Source: Mesobacillus jeotgali
GTDB lineage: Bacteria > Bacillota > Bacilli > Bacillales > Cytobacillaceae
Assembly (NCBI RefSeq): GCF_002874535.1
Contig: NZ_CP025025.1
Location: 4,087,353-4,151,352 of the forward strand
Direction: 5' to 3'
DNA length: 64,000 bases
This document shows, piece by piece, positions 15,131 to 23,406 of this stretch. A program made the translations under genes and the position numbers. The notes beneath the pieces were generated by a model that saw nothing but the letters and a program-made list of their open reading frames with translations, did no database searches and had not been told where the DNA came from. How positions within the stretch are numbered: position 1 is the first letter of the stretch; every line of letters begins with the position of its first letter.

Positions 15131-17686
15131 TCAGAGTTCATATGCCCCATTAGCGAGTAAGATTTTATAAATACTATCTCTATTACAAGATCTGGCCTCG
15201 TCAAGGGCAGTGTTCCCGTCTTCATCCATAATATTTGGGTTAGCACCTAATTCGAGAAAATCTTTTACCTGTCTCTCATTTCCAGCGGTAACAGCTAGAT
15301 AAAGGGCAGTGAACCCACTATTGTCCTGAATATTGATGTTACCACCGAATTCTACTAGTAACTTAATATATTGTTTACTCTGGCCAGAAGCAACGATGGA
15401 AATAAAGGCAGTTCCACCTTTAATATCCTTTTGATTAGGATTTGCTCCACCTATTAATAATCGTTTTGCAATTTCAAAATCTCCTGCATTCACTGAATAC
15501 ATTAATGGGGTAAACCCTTGAAGTACACGATTTGTCTTGTTTACATCTGCTTTCTTTTTAATTAATAAGTCTACAATTGAGTATTGTCCATTCGTCACTG
15601 CCATGAATAGTGGGAATGCCCCATGAGAATTCTCAAAATTTACGATCGCTCCAGCATCCAGAAGTATCCTAACTGCCTCTACTTTGTTTTCACGAATTGC
15701 CTCAAATAATGGCGTTTCTCCATCTGAATCACTGATATTGACATCAGCATCATAACTTAAAAGTATTTCTAGTAATCTAGTGTCTTCACAATCTACTGCA
15801 TAATGTAGTGCTGAATAGCCCTTTTTATTCAGTTTATTAATAGATGCCCCATGACTAAGGAGGTTTGTGAGAAGCACTGAATCTTTCTTTTTAATGGCAA
15901 ATATAAGTGGAGTTATTCCATCGTCATCTTGGCAATCTAAGTCAATCTTCGCTTCCATTAAAACTTTTAAGCTCTTTTCCTTCCCTTTTTTTAAGATATG
16001 CAAAAGAACTGGGTCACTCTCCATCTCAACATCTTGAATGGGTACTTTCAGTTCCAATAGGGTTCTAAGTAGCTCAGGGTCATCTTTTTCAATGGCACTT
16101 ACTAAAAGCTTTTTACCGCCACCTAATTTAATCGAAAGTTTATCAACAAAACTTAACTTAAACTTTGGAGATTGGTTCTTGGTCTGGGAATCTTGCATTT
16201 GTAAAAAATGATAGAAGTCATCTTCAGTTCGGTTTAATGATCGAAGTACTTCTTTATATAATTCTACAAATTGTTGAAAATCAAGATTATCTGGAAAATC
16301 AATAATATTTTGTTCTTGAAAAGCTTTAAATGCCTTTTCCGCAAAACGTATATATTCGTTAAAAGTCGTATTATCTACAGTAAAATTTGATTGCTCTATA
16401 TTTAATGCATTTTTAAAAGCGATAATTCTAAAAAGTAGTTGATGTGGCATTGGAGTATTATTTAAGAGTAACCCGACTCTTAAGGTAATACGATTATCAT
16501 TAGATATTAAAAGATTTTCGTATACCTTAGCTGCTTCTTTATAGAAATTCTGTGTCCAATAATGTTTTTCAATACTTTGAACAATCACAAGGTACCGTAA
16601 CGTATAAGCTAGTTCATAAATAGTTATCCGGTTGTTGGCAATAGAGATAGTTAATTCCTGAAAGGCTTGATTTTTATTAATAAATTCATAAAAACGTTTT
16701 GAGGCAAGGTCAGCTTTTTTAAAATCACCTTTATTTAGCTGAACCGAAACCTGTTCGAACGTTTTAACAGCCCAAGATTCAGTACGATTTCTCTGAGAAT
16801 GTTTAATTTCAAAATCAAGTATCCTTTTTGAAAAGTCAATTGATTTAACCGTTAAGCCATAGGAATCGGCAACCTTTGCTAGCTTTAATAAAAGGCCGCC
16901 ATATAGGGTATAAAGAATTAGTCGAAGCCGCTCTTCTAATTTCACCATTAGGCTAGCCTTTTCAACATCTAGCTGATACCAGCCTTTATTTAAGAGATCA
17001 ATGAGCCTGTGTCCTTCTCTGCTTACGTCTTGCATCGACATACTATTAATTGATAATCCTACAAGCATTCCCATAATAGGACCAGCTAATAGGGAAACCG
17101 ACACTTTTCCAAACATTGCGTTTTTACGATTTTCCTTTTCTTTCTCCATCACATTTTTCATAAATCTAAAATAGTTCTGGAGATTTTGGTCGTGTTTTTC
17201 TAATGTCTGAATGAAGTCCAAAGTAACCTCATTTACTCCATTTTGATAGAGTTGAAAGGCTTGGTCATGAACAGAATAGACTCTTTCAAAATTATTCGTA
17301 AAAGGAGTTGACTCTGAAATCTTGAGGACCAATTCACGATAATCTCTTTGAACATCCGTTAGTTCAATAGCAGACTTTAATTCCATAAATAAATCTCGAG
17401 CATTGATAAGACGGTAATAATTTTGTGTAAGTCTCGTTAATTCTTCGTCTGAAGATTGGGAATTCTTTATCTGTGACAGAATTTGGTCTTTTTTATTGAT
17501 TATTTCAGTTAGTTTTTCGATGTATTTTTTGTGTCTATTTTCACTTAAAGACTTTCCTATAAAATTATCTAATTTTTGAATTGTCTCAGTTTGGACATAT
17601 TTTGATAAATTATCTCTAATTTCCGTGATTTGTTCACTCTCTTGGTGAAACAAGCTTTCAGTAGTTTGTGTTGTTAGTGTCATCAT
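15131..17686 (-). CDS. Large ankyrin-repeat protein
   Basis: An 851-residue protein with AAGGAG five bases from the ATG. Residues 1-190 are charged coiled-coil-like helix; about 193-220 is a hydrophobic segment (VSVSLLAGPIMGMLVGLSI) that could insert in a membrane; 220-530 is helical with TPR-like character; 545-850 contains eight to nine ankyrin repeats (G.TPL..A, ..LL..GA..N), for example NKKGYSALHYAVDCEDTRLL. Ankyrin stacks bind other proteins. No toxin or nuclease motif was recognised. It is the middle gene of an AT-rich operon, 9 bases after the 183-residue protein gene. No homologous system comes to mind; see findings. Confidence 0.85.
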   Translation of the reverse strand: MMTLTTQTTESLFHQESEQITEIRDNLSKYVQTETIQKLDNFIGKSLSENRHKKYIEKLTEIINKKDQILSQIKNSQSSDEELTRLTQNYYRLINARDLFMELKSAIELTDVQRDYRELVLKISESTPFTNNFERVYSVHDQAFQLYQNGVNEVTLDFIQTLEKHDQNLQNYFRFMKNVMEKEKENRKNAMFGKVSVSLLAGPIMGMLVGLSINSMSMQDVSREGHRLIDLLNKGWYQLDVEKASLMVKLEERLRLILYTLYGGLLLKLAKVADSYGLTVKSIDFSKRILDFEIKHSQRNRTESWAVKTFEQVSVQLNKGDFKKADLASKRFYEFINKNQAFQELTISIANNRITIYELAYTLRYLVIVQSIEKHYWTQNFYKEAAKVYENLLISNDNRITLRVGLLLNNTPMPHQLLFRIIAFKNALNIEQSNFTVDNTTFNEYIRFAEKAFKAFQEQNIIDFPDNLDFQQFVELYKEVLRSLNRTEDDFYHFLQMQDSQTKNQSPKFKLSFVDKLSIKLGGGKKLLVSAIEKDDPELLRTLLELKVPIQDVEMESDPVLLHILKKGKEKSLKVLMEAKIDLDCQDDDGITPLIFAIKKKDSVLLTNLLSHGASINKLNKKGYSALHYAVDCEDTRLLEILLSYDADVNISDSDGETPLFEAIRENKVEAVRILLDAGAIVNFENSHGAFPLFMAVTNGQYSIVDLLIKKKADVNKTNRVLQGFTPLMYSVNAGDFEIAKRLLIGGANPNQKDIKGGTAFISIVASGQSKQYIKLLVEFGGNINIQDNSGFTALYLAVTAGNERQVKDFLELGANPNIMDEDGNTALDEARSCNRDSIYKILLANGAYEL

Positions 17687-17695
17687 CTATGCTCC

Positions 17696-18247
17696 TTACA
17701 AAAAGTCTAAAATATCGAAAAGAGAAGCTGAATCATAGAAATCAAAGGATGAAAGGTCAGCAAAATCGACTTTTTGTTGTGTTAAGAAAGAATCAATGTT
17801 AGAAGAAGCACCTGTTGATTGAAAAACAATACCTAACTCATTCTGTGTACTTCCAATCAACTCCATGTTGTTAGAATAAAAATTCGCACCACCAAACACA
17901 TTTTCATCAGATAAGAATGATAAATTCATACCTTGATCAAATACGTTAGACCCTTGAAAGCTATTTTCAAAGACTCTGTATGTTTCGTTGTTTACAGTAT
18001 CATGGATTGTAAATAATTCGGAATCATTCATCTGACTAAAACCAATCACATTCGTTGAACTATCTGTGACCGTCAACCCACCTTCTGTATTTTCAAAAAT
18101 AAAGCCAACAACATTACCATCTTTGTTCTGTAACATATATTCACCCGAAACCCAGGGTAATAGCACATTACCATCTACTCCTAAACCTAAAGACTGCACA
18201 AGATCCTCGACATTACTTTTTTCATATGTAGCCTCTAAAAGCTTCAT
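17696..18247 (-). CDS. Acidic beta-rich protein of unknown function (first gene of ankyrin cassette)
   Basis: The frame opens at 18271, but AGGGGGG lies before the ATG at 18247, giving 183 residues (MKLLEATYEKSNVEDLVQSL). No signal peptide or membrane helix. It is rich in N, S, F, D and G, with short strand-turn units such as GNVVGFIFENTEGGLTV and GGANFYSNNMELIGS that suggest a repetitive beta fold, and ends in a hydrophobic acidic tail (SLFDILDFL). No family recognised. It leads the operon and stops 9 bases before the ankyrin gene. Confidence 0.7.
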   Translation of the reverse strand: MKLLEATYEKSNVEDLVQSLGLGVDGNVLLPWVSGEYMLQNKDGNVVGFIFENTEGGLTVTDSSTNVIGFSQMNDSELFTIHDTVNNETYRVFENSFQGSNVFDQGMNLSFLSDENVFGGANFYSNNMELIGSTQNELGIVFQSTGASSNIDSFLTQQKVDFADLSSFDFYDSASLFDILDFL

Positions 18248-18312
18248 AAAAACCCCCCTAAACTTAGACAAGGATTCTGTAACCCTCAGCTTTACCCTAT
18301 CTAGAAATAGTA

Positions 18313-18328
18313 AAATATAACTATATTT
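18313..18328. promoter_or_regulatory. 16-base palindrome shared with the LuxR/secreted-protein locus
   Basis: AAATATAACTATATTT: seven-base arms AAATATA/TATATTT around AC, 66-81 bases upstream of the ankyrin-cassette start. The exact reverse complement occurs at 46167-46182. No other exact copy was noticed in the window. Confidence 0.45.
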
Positions 18329-18515
18329 GTAATTTTAACATGTGAGTCTAAATAATGGTGATAAAAAATAATTGTATATAAATTATTTAAAACTCCGATT
18401 ATAATAAGGCCAGTCAAATAAGATGATAATTCTGGGCGACCATTTTCAAGCAGCCGAAAAAGAAAGTCAGAATCCAGAATAATCAAGAGTAACCGATTTT
18501 CAAGGAGGCAACAAT

Positions 18516-18632
18516 ATGAAATACTTCACCTTGTATATTTCATTTTCTCCAGACTTCACCCAGGAACTTTATATCAAAAGCAAGTCCATGGAACACCTCC
18601 TTGAACGCATCGGGCTCTACTCAAACGGCTGA
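18516..18632 (+). CDS. Small hypothetical protein, 38 residues
   Basis: AAGGAGG six bases before an ATG and a clean short frame: MKYFTLYISFSPDFTQELYI ... ending IGLYSNG and TGA. Too short for automatic calling. No membrane segment; no recognised family. The strong ribosome site is the main support. Confidence 0.5.
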   Translation: MKYFTLYISFSPDFTQELYIKSKSMEHLLERIGLYSNG

Positions 18633-18940
18633 CTCGCAACAAGTCAATGCAACATTAACACACAAATCAAGTCCTTTCCATCTATGCAAGAGAAACTATT
18701 AACCCCAGCCATTTCAGTTTAAAGAAGAACAAATTTACCACCATTAATGAATACAAAAGTAACAGCACAAAAGACTTAGAATAAACCTTCCTTCCCCGAA
18801 AATAAAAAAAACAGATCAGATACCCACTCCGTCCTGGTTAGAAGAAAAAAAGATCATAAATTAATTGATTAGTACAGCCGATATACCCGATAATCTCCAG
18901 ACATCAATAACCTTCAACAAGATTATTTCGACTCTCGAAT
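18633..18940. other. Gene-free stretch
   Basis: About 300 A-rich bases with no open frame of coding character, no terminator hairpin and no repeat that I could identify. Confidence 0.6.
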
Positions 18941-18967
18941 GAGACGTGAGAACCGTCCCCATGTCTA
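18941..18967. repeat. REP element abutting a truncated gene
   Basis: GAGACGTGAGAACCGTCCCC then ATGTCTA; core GAGAACCGTCCC at 18948-18959, stem GAGAC/GTCT. The homology to an amidohydrolase begins within 4 bases of its end. Confidence 0.7.
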
Positions 18968-18970
18968 TTT

Positions 18971-19120
18971 AACATGGTTTGTAATGGAAAGCCAGTCATG
19001 ACAATGGTCCGCGGGAATATCGTTTACGAGAATGATAAGATTGTGGCCGAACCGGGGATTGGAAAGCCAGTCTCACGTGTGAAAGCAGAGACCGAAAACG
19101 CCGCTCCACTTTCTATTTAA
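18971..19120 (+). pseudogene. 3' fragment of an amidohydrolase (hydantoinase/dihydropyrimidinase type)
   Basis: Fifty codons reading NMVCNGKPVMTMVRGNIVYE then NDKIVAEPGIGKPVSR and ending ENAAPLSI and TAA. V.G..V...G...G.PG.G is the characteristic C-terminal strand of hydantoinases, allantoinases and dihydropyrimidinases. The first 400 or so residues are missing and the break coincides with a REP element, so this is a truncated relic. It precedes the cysteine hydrolase by 24 bases; amidohydrolase/isochorismatase pairs are common in cyclic amide degradation. Confidence 0.75.
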
Positions 19121-19144
19121 AATAAATGTCAGGAGGAATTTGAG

Positions 19145-19765
19145 ATGAGTATAGCTGTCATTGCAATCGATTTACACAGAGGGCATTTAGATCCAGAAGT
19201 TGCAACAATGCCGCTGCCAGCAGAAAAATGCGAAGAAGTGATTGAACAAAACCGGGTGTTTTTTGAACAATGCAGGGAATTAAACATACCAATCATCCAC
19301 CTGCTGACCCAATACCGCACCGAACAGGAAATCTTGTCAAATCCAGCATGGCAGGCAAGGGCCAATGACCCTAATGCAACAAGAAAAAACGTCGCACGCC
19401 ATAACCTCGAAGGTATGCCAGGCGTCGAAGTCATCCCATCACTCTGGGAGGAAAATGATATTCTCGTAGATACAAAAAAGCGATACGACTGCTTTATCGC
19501 AACAGATTTGGATTTTGTCCTAAAGGCAAATAATATTAAAACACTATGGATCACAGGAGTAAACACAAACAGCTGCTGCCTCGCAACCTCCATCGATGCC
19601 TCCGTCCGTGATTACGATGTCACCATGGTCTCCGACTGTGTAGACACAATGGATGGTCCCGAATATCACGAGATGGCGCTAAAGGTGTTTGAAAGAGCAT
19701 TTGGGAAGGTCAAATCAAGTATACAAGTGATACAAGAAGTAAATAGCAATATGACCATACTCTAA
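19145..19765 (+). CDS. Isochorismatase-family cysteine hydrolase
   Basis: A 206-residue cytoplasmic enzyme with AGGAGG upstream. The expected triad is visible: D9 (AVIAIDLHRGHLD), K111 or K112 (DTKKRYDCF) and nucleophile C144 (GVNTNSCCLAT). The family includes N-carbamoylsarcosine amidase, biuret amidase, nicotinamidase and ureidoacrylate hydrolase. The relic amidohydrolase tail directly upstream favours an amide-hydrolysing role in a cyclic-amide pathway over isochorismate cleavage; the substrate is inferred only. The operon partner has been lost. Confidence 0.88.
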   Translation: MSIAVIAIDLHRGHLDPEVATMPLPAEKCEEVIEQNRVFFEQCRELNIPIIHLLTQYRTEQEILSNPAWQARANDPNATRKNVARHNLEGMPGVEVIPSLWEENDILVDTKKRYDCFIATDLDFVLKANNIKTLWITGVNTNSCCLATSIDASVRDYDVTMVSDCVDTMDGPEYHEMALKVFERAFGKVKSSIQVIQEVNSNMTIL

Positions 19766-19937
19766 AAATAATTGAAAACATCTTTTTCAATAACAAAGTC
19801 CCTTCCTTTTAACAAGGTTAGGTACTTTTATTTTAGTAGGGTTTTTTGCCTTTTCCAATTACATAAACATACGGACTAAAAAGCCTTCCTATTAAAAGAC
19901 CTCGACCGCATGAAGGATTTAGAATAGAAGTACAAAT

Positions 19938-19968
19938 AACCAGGTCAGAACCCCATTCCGACCTGGTT
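19938..19968 (+). terminator. Intrinsic terminator
   Basis: AACCAGGTC at 19938-19946 pairs with GACCTGGTT at 19960-19968, followed by TTAG. About 170 bases after the hydrolase gene. Confidence 0.65.
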
Positions 19969-20017
19969 TTAGATTATACGTTTGGGAATATCCATGTTGT
20001 TTGAAAGTAACGGACAG

Positions 20018-20150
20018 ATAAAACCATCAATACCTGGACAACCTGACCATCAGCAAACTAATTCAACGTCCAAAAAGACCCAGGTAGCGTCCATCTTCTC
20101 AGAAAGTACGTAACACGAAAAAAGCAAAAGGTACGCCTCCATGCTTCCAC
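20018..20150. repeat. Long intergenic REP-type repeat, copy C
   Basis: Third copy of the 131-base repeat (see 2969-3100), very close to copy A in its first 30 bases (ATAAAACCATCAATAC). The terminal hairpin AAGCA...TGCTT is at 20121-20146, with the loop changed to GGTACGCCTCC. Confidence 0.75.
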
Positions 20151-20200
20151 TGGAAAGCCGCTGGAAATAGATAGCATACAATGAAGAGTTGATTGTTGAG

Positions 20201-20374
20201 GTGTGTTTTGAGAAGAGAATTCTGGTTAGATGCGACGCGGGGAATATACTCGACCTTCTGCTTGGTAATGGTCGGACTCTTACATGTCGTCTGGCACTGG
20301 GGAGAGATTGGTATATTCTCATCGGCTGAAATGATGTGAGGTTCTACCTAAAGCAGTTTAAGAAGTCAGGTTGA
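20201..20374 (+). pseudogene. Possible relic with one in-frame stop
   Basis: The plus frame reads VCFEKRILVRCDAGN then NGRTLTCRLALGRDWYILIG, an in-frame TGA, and NDVRFYLKQFKKSG before the final TGA. The L.CR....DWY pattern recalls small DUF5348-type proteins, but the resemblance is weak. Could be chance. Confidence 0.25.
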
Positions 20375-20390
20375 CTTGTAAAAATTATTT

Positions 20391-20420
20391 AGGGAAGCAA
20401 TGAGATGAGACTGCTTCCCT
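20391..20420 (+). terminator. Terminator-like hairpin
   Basis: AGGGAAGCA at 20391-20399 pairs with TGCTTCCCT at 20412-20420, followed by TTC only; a weak T tail. Confidence 0.4.
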
Positions 20421-20585
20421 TTCACTATGGACATTGATTCGTCAGTTTCAGGACAATTAGCGACGTTTTGGAAATTGTATAACGTCATTATCTGTTAGGG
20501 ACAAATAAAGGCATTGAGACGGACCTCCCGAATGGGAGACTATAACCCTCTTTTTACCTCATTTCTAAATTTATTAAAAGTAAAA

Positions 20586-20619
20586 AATCAAAAAAGAAGA
20601 AGCGTAAAGCCATAACGCT
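20586..20619 (-). terminator. Probable terminator of the polysaccharide operon
   Basis: On the minus strand a short AGCGT/ACGCT hairpin (20601-20619) is followed by TCTTCTTTTTTG, about 115 bases after the last gene of the operon. The stem is only five base pairs. Confidence 0.4.
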
Positions 20620-20649
20620 CCACGCCTCTCCCATTATTTCAACTCGAAT

Positions 20650-20678
20650 GAGGCGAGAGAGCAGTCCCTGTGTCCCTA
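20650..20678. repeat. Degenerate REP element
   Basis: CGAATGAGGCGAGAGAGCAG then TCCCTGTGTCC: same flanks and spacing as the other REPs, but the core is mutated from GAACCGTCCC to GAGCAGTCCC. It lies just beyond the end of the polysaccharide operon. Confidence 0.5.
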
Positions 20679-20734
20679 GGTCCATTTTCCCTATTTACTT
20701 TTATATTAATTATAAAATTGAATAAAAATCATCC

Positions 20735-21565
20735 TTATTTTGCAGAGGCAGAATAAGAGTTGAAACTCAAAAGAATATTGTATAACTCATTAATATTTTC
20801 AAACACATAATCAGGCTTAAAAGGTGTTGTTTCTATATCATTGGCTTTTGCTTCGCCAGTTAAGACAACAGCAGTTGAGACCTTTGCATTTATTCCACAA
20901 GCTATATCTGTATACAATCTGTCCCCAATCATGATTGTTTGTTCTTTAGAGAATTTATTATTCTTCAGTGCAAGTTCTACCATAGTTGCGTTCGGTTTCC
21001 CAATATACAGAGGTTTCTTCCCAGTGGCGGTTTCTATAATTTTACAAATCGAGCCGCAATCTGGAATAAAACCAAAGGATGTAGGGCACACCAAATCCGG
21101 ATTTGTTGCTATAAAGTCTACTCCCTGATTTATTAACTTACAAGCATCAATTAATTTGTCATAAGTAAGTTCGGTATCATATCCTACTACTAGGCAATCG
21201 ATATCAGTCTCATATCGATCTGTAATCAATATATTTTGTTCCCTTAGTTCTGCTTTAAATGACTCTGTTCCAAGCACATATATCTTTTTGTTATTATATT
21301 GATCAAGCAAATGATGGACTGTAGCTTGAGAAGATGTTAAAAAATTCGTCTCGTCTACAATAATAGATAGTTTTTGAAGTTTTTCAATATAATCATTGAC
21401 ACTTTTGGAAGAATTATTTGTGAGAAAAACGTATTTACCTCCAATTTCTCGAATATAATTTAGAAAGTTTAAGCTATTATTAAACAGCTTATTATCAAGA
21501 TAAATAGTGCCATCCATATCTAATAAAAAAAGTTTTTTATTTTTCAATTCATTATAAACTGTCAT
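20735..21565 (-). CDS. HAD-IIA (NagD-like) sugar-phosphate phosphatase, CDP-glycerol module
   Basis: A 276-residue HAD hydrolase: motif I LLDMDGT (D16, D18), motif II TNNSS, the C2 cap, then GKPNATMVELAL and motif IV MIGDRLYTDIACG. NagD-type enzymes dephosphorylate small phosphates such as glycerol phosphate or dihydroxyacetone phosphate. It overlaps the nucleotidyltransferase gene by 14 bases, so the two are translationally coupled. Together with the next two genes it matches the organisation I recall for the pneumococcal gtp3-gtp1-gtp2 set that makes CDP-2-glycerol; equivalence is an inference. Last gene of the polysaccharide operon. Confidence 0.82.
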   Translation of the reverse strand: MTVYNELKNKKLFLLDMDGTIYLDNKLFNNSLNFLNYIREIGGKYVFLTNNSSKSVNDYIEKLQKLSIIVDETNFLTSSQATVHHLLDQYNNKKIYVLGTESFKAELREQNILITDRYETDIDCLVVGYDTELTYDKLIDACKLINQGVDFIATNPDLVCPTSFGFIPDCGSICKIIETATGKKPLYIGKPNATMVELALKNNKFSKEQTIMIGDRLYTDIACGINAKVSTAVVLTGEAKANDIETTPFKPDYVFENINELYNILLSFNSYSASAK

Positions 21566-22265
21566 TAAATATACTCTCCGCTTTCCTTAAATCTTCGTGA
21601 TTATCAATTTCCATCCATCTTCCTTTCAATGGACAAGGTTTAAATTCAACATCAATCAAAACATCGTTTAATGCTATTTCTGTCCACTGGTTTAGTTCCT
21701 TTTTATTCTCTATATAATCAACTATTTTATTAAAGAAACTTATTGACCCATTTGAATTGAATTTATATACATCGATAGATACTCCAAACGAATCCTCATC
21801 AGTAATTTCTTTACTTATTCCAACGATTTTCCCATCAATAACTTTTACTTTCATATTTTCATCATTATATTCGCCTTGCTCTACAACAACAGCATTTCCA
21901 TATTCACTCTTAATTAACTCATTAATTATCATTTCATCATAGAAAACATCCGCATTCATTAATAAAAATTCAGAGTTAATAAAGTTTTGTTTAGCTAAAT
22001 ACGCTGAGTACATATTATTAGTTGTTTCATATTCCTCGTTAACAATTACCTTTACAAACGGAAATGATTTATTTATCGACTGGACAATAACATCCGCACA
22101 ATATCCTGCAACAATGGTTATGTCCTTAATTCCATTGTTCATCAGATTATACAACTGTTTAAATAAAATTGGTACTCCATTTACCTCAACCATTGATTTA
22201 GGTTTATTATCTGTAAGCGGTCTTAACCTAGTACCCATACCAGCTGCAAGAATTAATGCTTTCAA
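21552..22265 (-). CDS. Nucleotidyltransferase (LicC/Gtp1-like), probable CDP-alcohol synthesis
   Basis: A 237-residue NTP_transferase protein with the signature LAAGMGTRLRPLTDNKPKSM at residues 6-25 and the metal-binding MNADVFYDE near 103. Its size and GxG.R-K motif fit the phosphocholine/glycerol-phosphate cytidylyltransferase group rather than the larger GalU group. The start overlaps the end of the dehydrogenase gene by four bases. In context it probably activates a glycerol phosphate with CTP for the glycerophosphotransferase-like enzymes in this cluster; CTP versus another nucleotide cannot be read from sequence. Confidence 0.82.
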   Translation of the reverse strand: MKALILAAGMGTRLRPLTDNKPKSMVEVNGVPILFKQLYNLMNNGIKDITIVAGYCADVIVQSINKSFPFVKVIVNEEYETTNNMYSAYLAKQNFINSEFLLMNADVFYDEMIINELIKSEYGNAVVVEQGEYNDENMKVKVIDGKIVGISKEITDEDSFGVSIDVYKFNSNGSISFFNKIVDYIENKKELNQWTEIALNDVLIDVEFKPCPLKGRWMEIDNHEDLRKAESIFNDSL

Positions 22266-23317
22266 TTTAATACCTCCATAATTTCATAATAAATTTCTTC
22301 TAGGTAGTCTTCTGTTAGATCAATTGTATTAAGTACAGTAAATCTTTCTGGTCTTGTAGCTTGTGCCTTCATCCATGCCCCAACAAAAATTTCTTTCGTA
22401 ATACCTAGTGATAAAGGCGAGATATCTATACCATATCTATTAAGAAATTCTATTATGTTTTTATAGTTTCTATTTTGTAGTATACAACTCACTAAGCTAC
22501 CTAGGGCTACCTTTAAACCATGTGGAGCATCAATTTCATAATTTTCATCTAAAGAGTGGCTAAACAAATGTTCAGATCCACTACACGGCCTACTATTACC
22601 CGCAATGTCCATAGCTAATCCACTAAGAACAAGTGACTGCGCTAACTGGCGCACAAAATTAATTTCCCTAATATTCGTTTCCTTTGAATTTAGTAACATA
22701 TTCAAGGCAGTATCTGAAAGAAGATATGCAAAGTCATTTATACCCGAATCCTTATTATTATCTTCTAGTTTCCAATCATATAGAGCTGTATAATTAGAAA
22801 GAGTATCTCCCAAACCTGCCATAAGTAAAGTATCTGGTGCATTTTTTATTATTCCTATATCAATTAAAATTCCATCAGGAGTTTTACAACCGAAACTTTT
22901 TCTTTTTCCTTCAATTGTCTTCAGAACTGCAATCGGAGAAGCAAGTCCATCATTACTAAGTACTGTTGGGATAGAGATAAATTTCTTTTTACTAACATAT
23001 GCTGCATATTTTGCTGTATCTAAAATTTTTCCCCCACCAAATCCGATAACATAATCATAATCTTCAATCGATATCTTCTTAGCTATATCTACAGCTACAT
23101 CATAGGAACTATCCTCAACAAAATAAAGTTTAAAATTTAAAACCTCTTGCTGGAATTTTTTGAATTTGAGACTAAATCTATCATAATTACCTTTAGAGGT
23201 TAGAATGATAATCTTTTTTTGACTGATATCTTCAAACTTTTTTTGTAATTCAAATAATAAATTATCAGTAACATTTTCCTCAATTGTCAGGAAAACTGGT
23301 AAACTCAAAGAATACAT
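22262..23317 (-). CDS. Iron-type/glycerol-1-phosphate dehydrogenase family protein
   Basis: A 351-residue dehydroquinate synthase-fold enzyme. The nucleotide-binding GFGGGKILDTAKYAAY (near 93) and IPTVLSNDGLASP match sn-glycerol-1-phosphate dehydrogenases (EgsA/AraM); metal ligands are suggested by D in AMDIAGNSRPCSGSEHLFSH and H in APHG. It should reduce a three-carbon ketone or aldehyde phosphate with NAD(P)H. First of three overlapping genes with a nucleotidyltransferase and a HAD phosphatase, so its product is likely the glycerol unit fed into a CDP-glycerol donor. Preceded by AGGAGGTG. Confidence 0.82.
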   Translation of the reverse strand: MYSLSLPVFLTIEENVTDNLLFELQKKFEDISQKKIIILTSKGNYDRFSLKFKKFQQEVLNFKLYFVEDSSYDVAVDIAKKISIEDYDYVIGFGGGKILDTAKYAAYVSKKKFISIPTVLSNDGLASPIAVLKTIEGKRKSFGCKTPDGILIDIGIIKNAPDTLLMAGLGDTLSNYTALYDWKLEDNNKDSGINDFAYLLSDTALNMLLNSKETNIREINFVRQLAQSLVLSGLAMDIAGNSRPCSGSEHLFSHSLDENYEIDAPHGLKVALGSLVSCILQNRNYKNIIEFLNRYGIDISPLSLGITKEIFVGAWMKAQATRPERFTVLNTIDLTEDYLEEIYYEIMEVLN

Positions 23318-23406
23318 AAAATCACCTCCTAGTATAATAAACTCTTAAATAATATCGATGGTAAAACCTAAAATATACACTGGTTATTTTTACCTAACAT
23401 TTCTAC

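Noticed and set aside
18301-18486. 61-codon minus-strand frame upstream of the ankyrin cassette
   Set aside because: No ribosome site and it ends over the promoter palindrome; composition is not coding-like.
20050-20322. 90-codon minus-strand frame
   Set aside because: Covers repeat copy C and reads as basic low-quality protein; no ribosome site.
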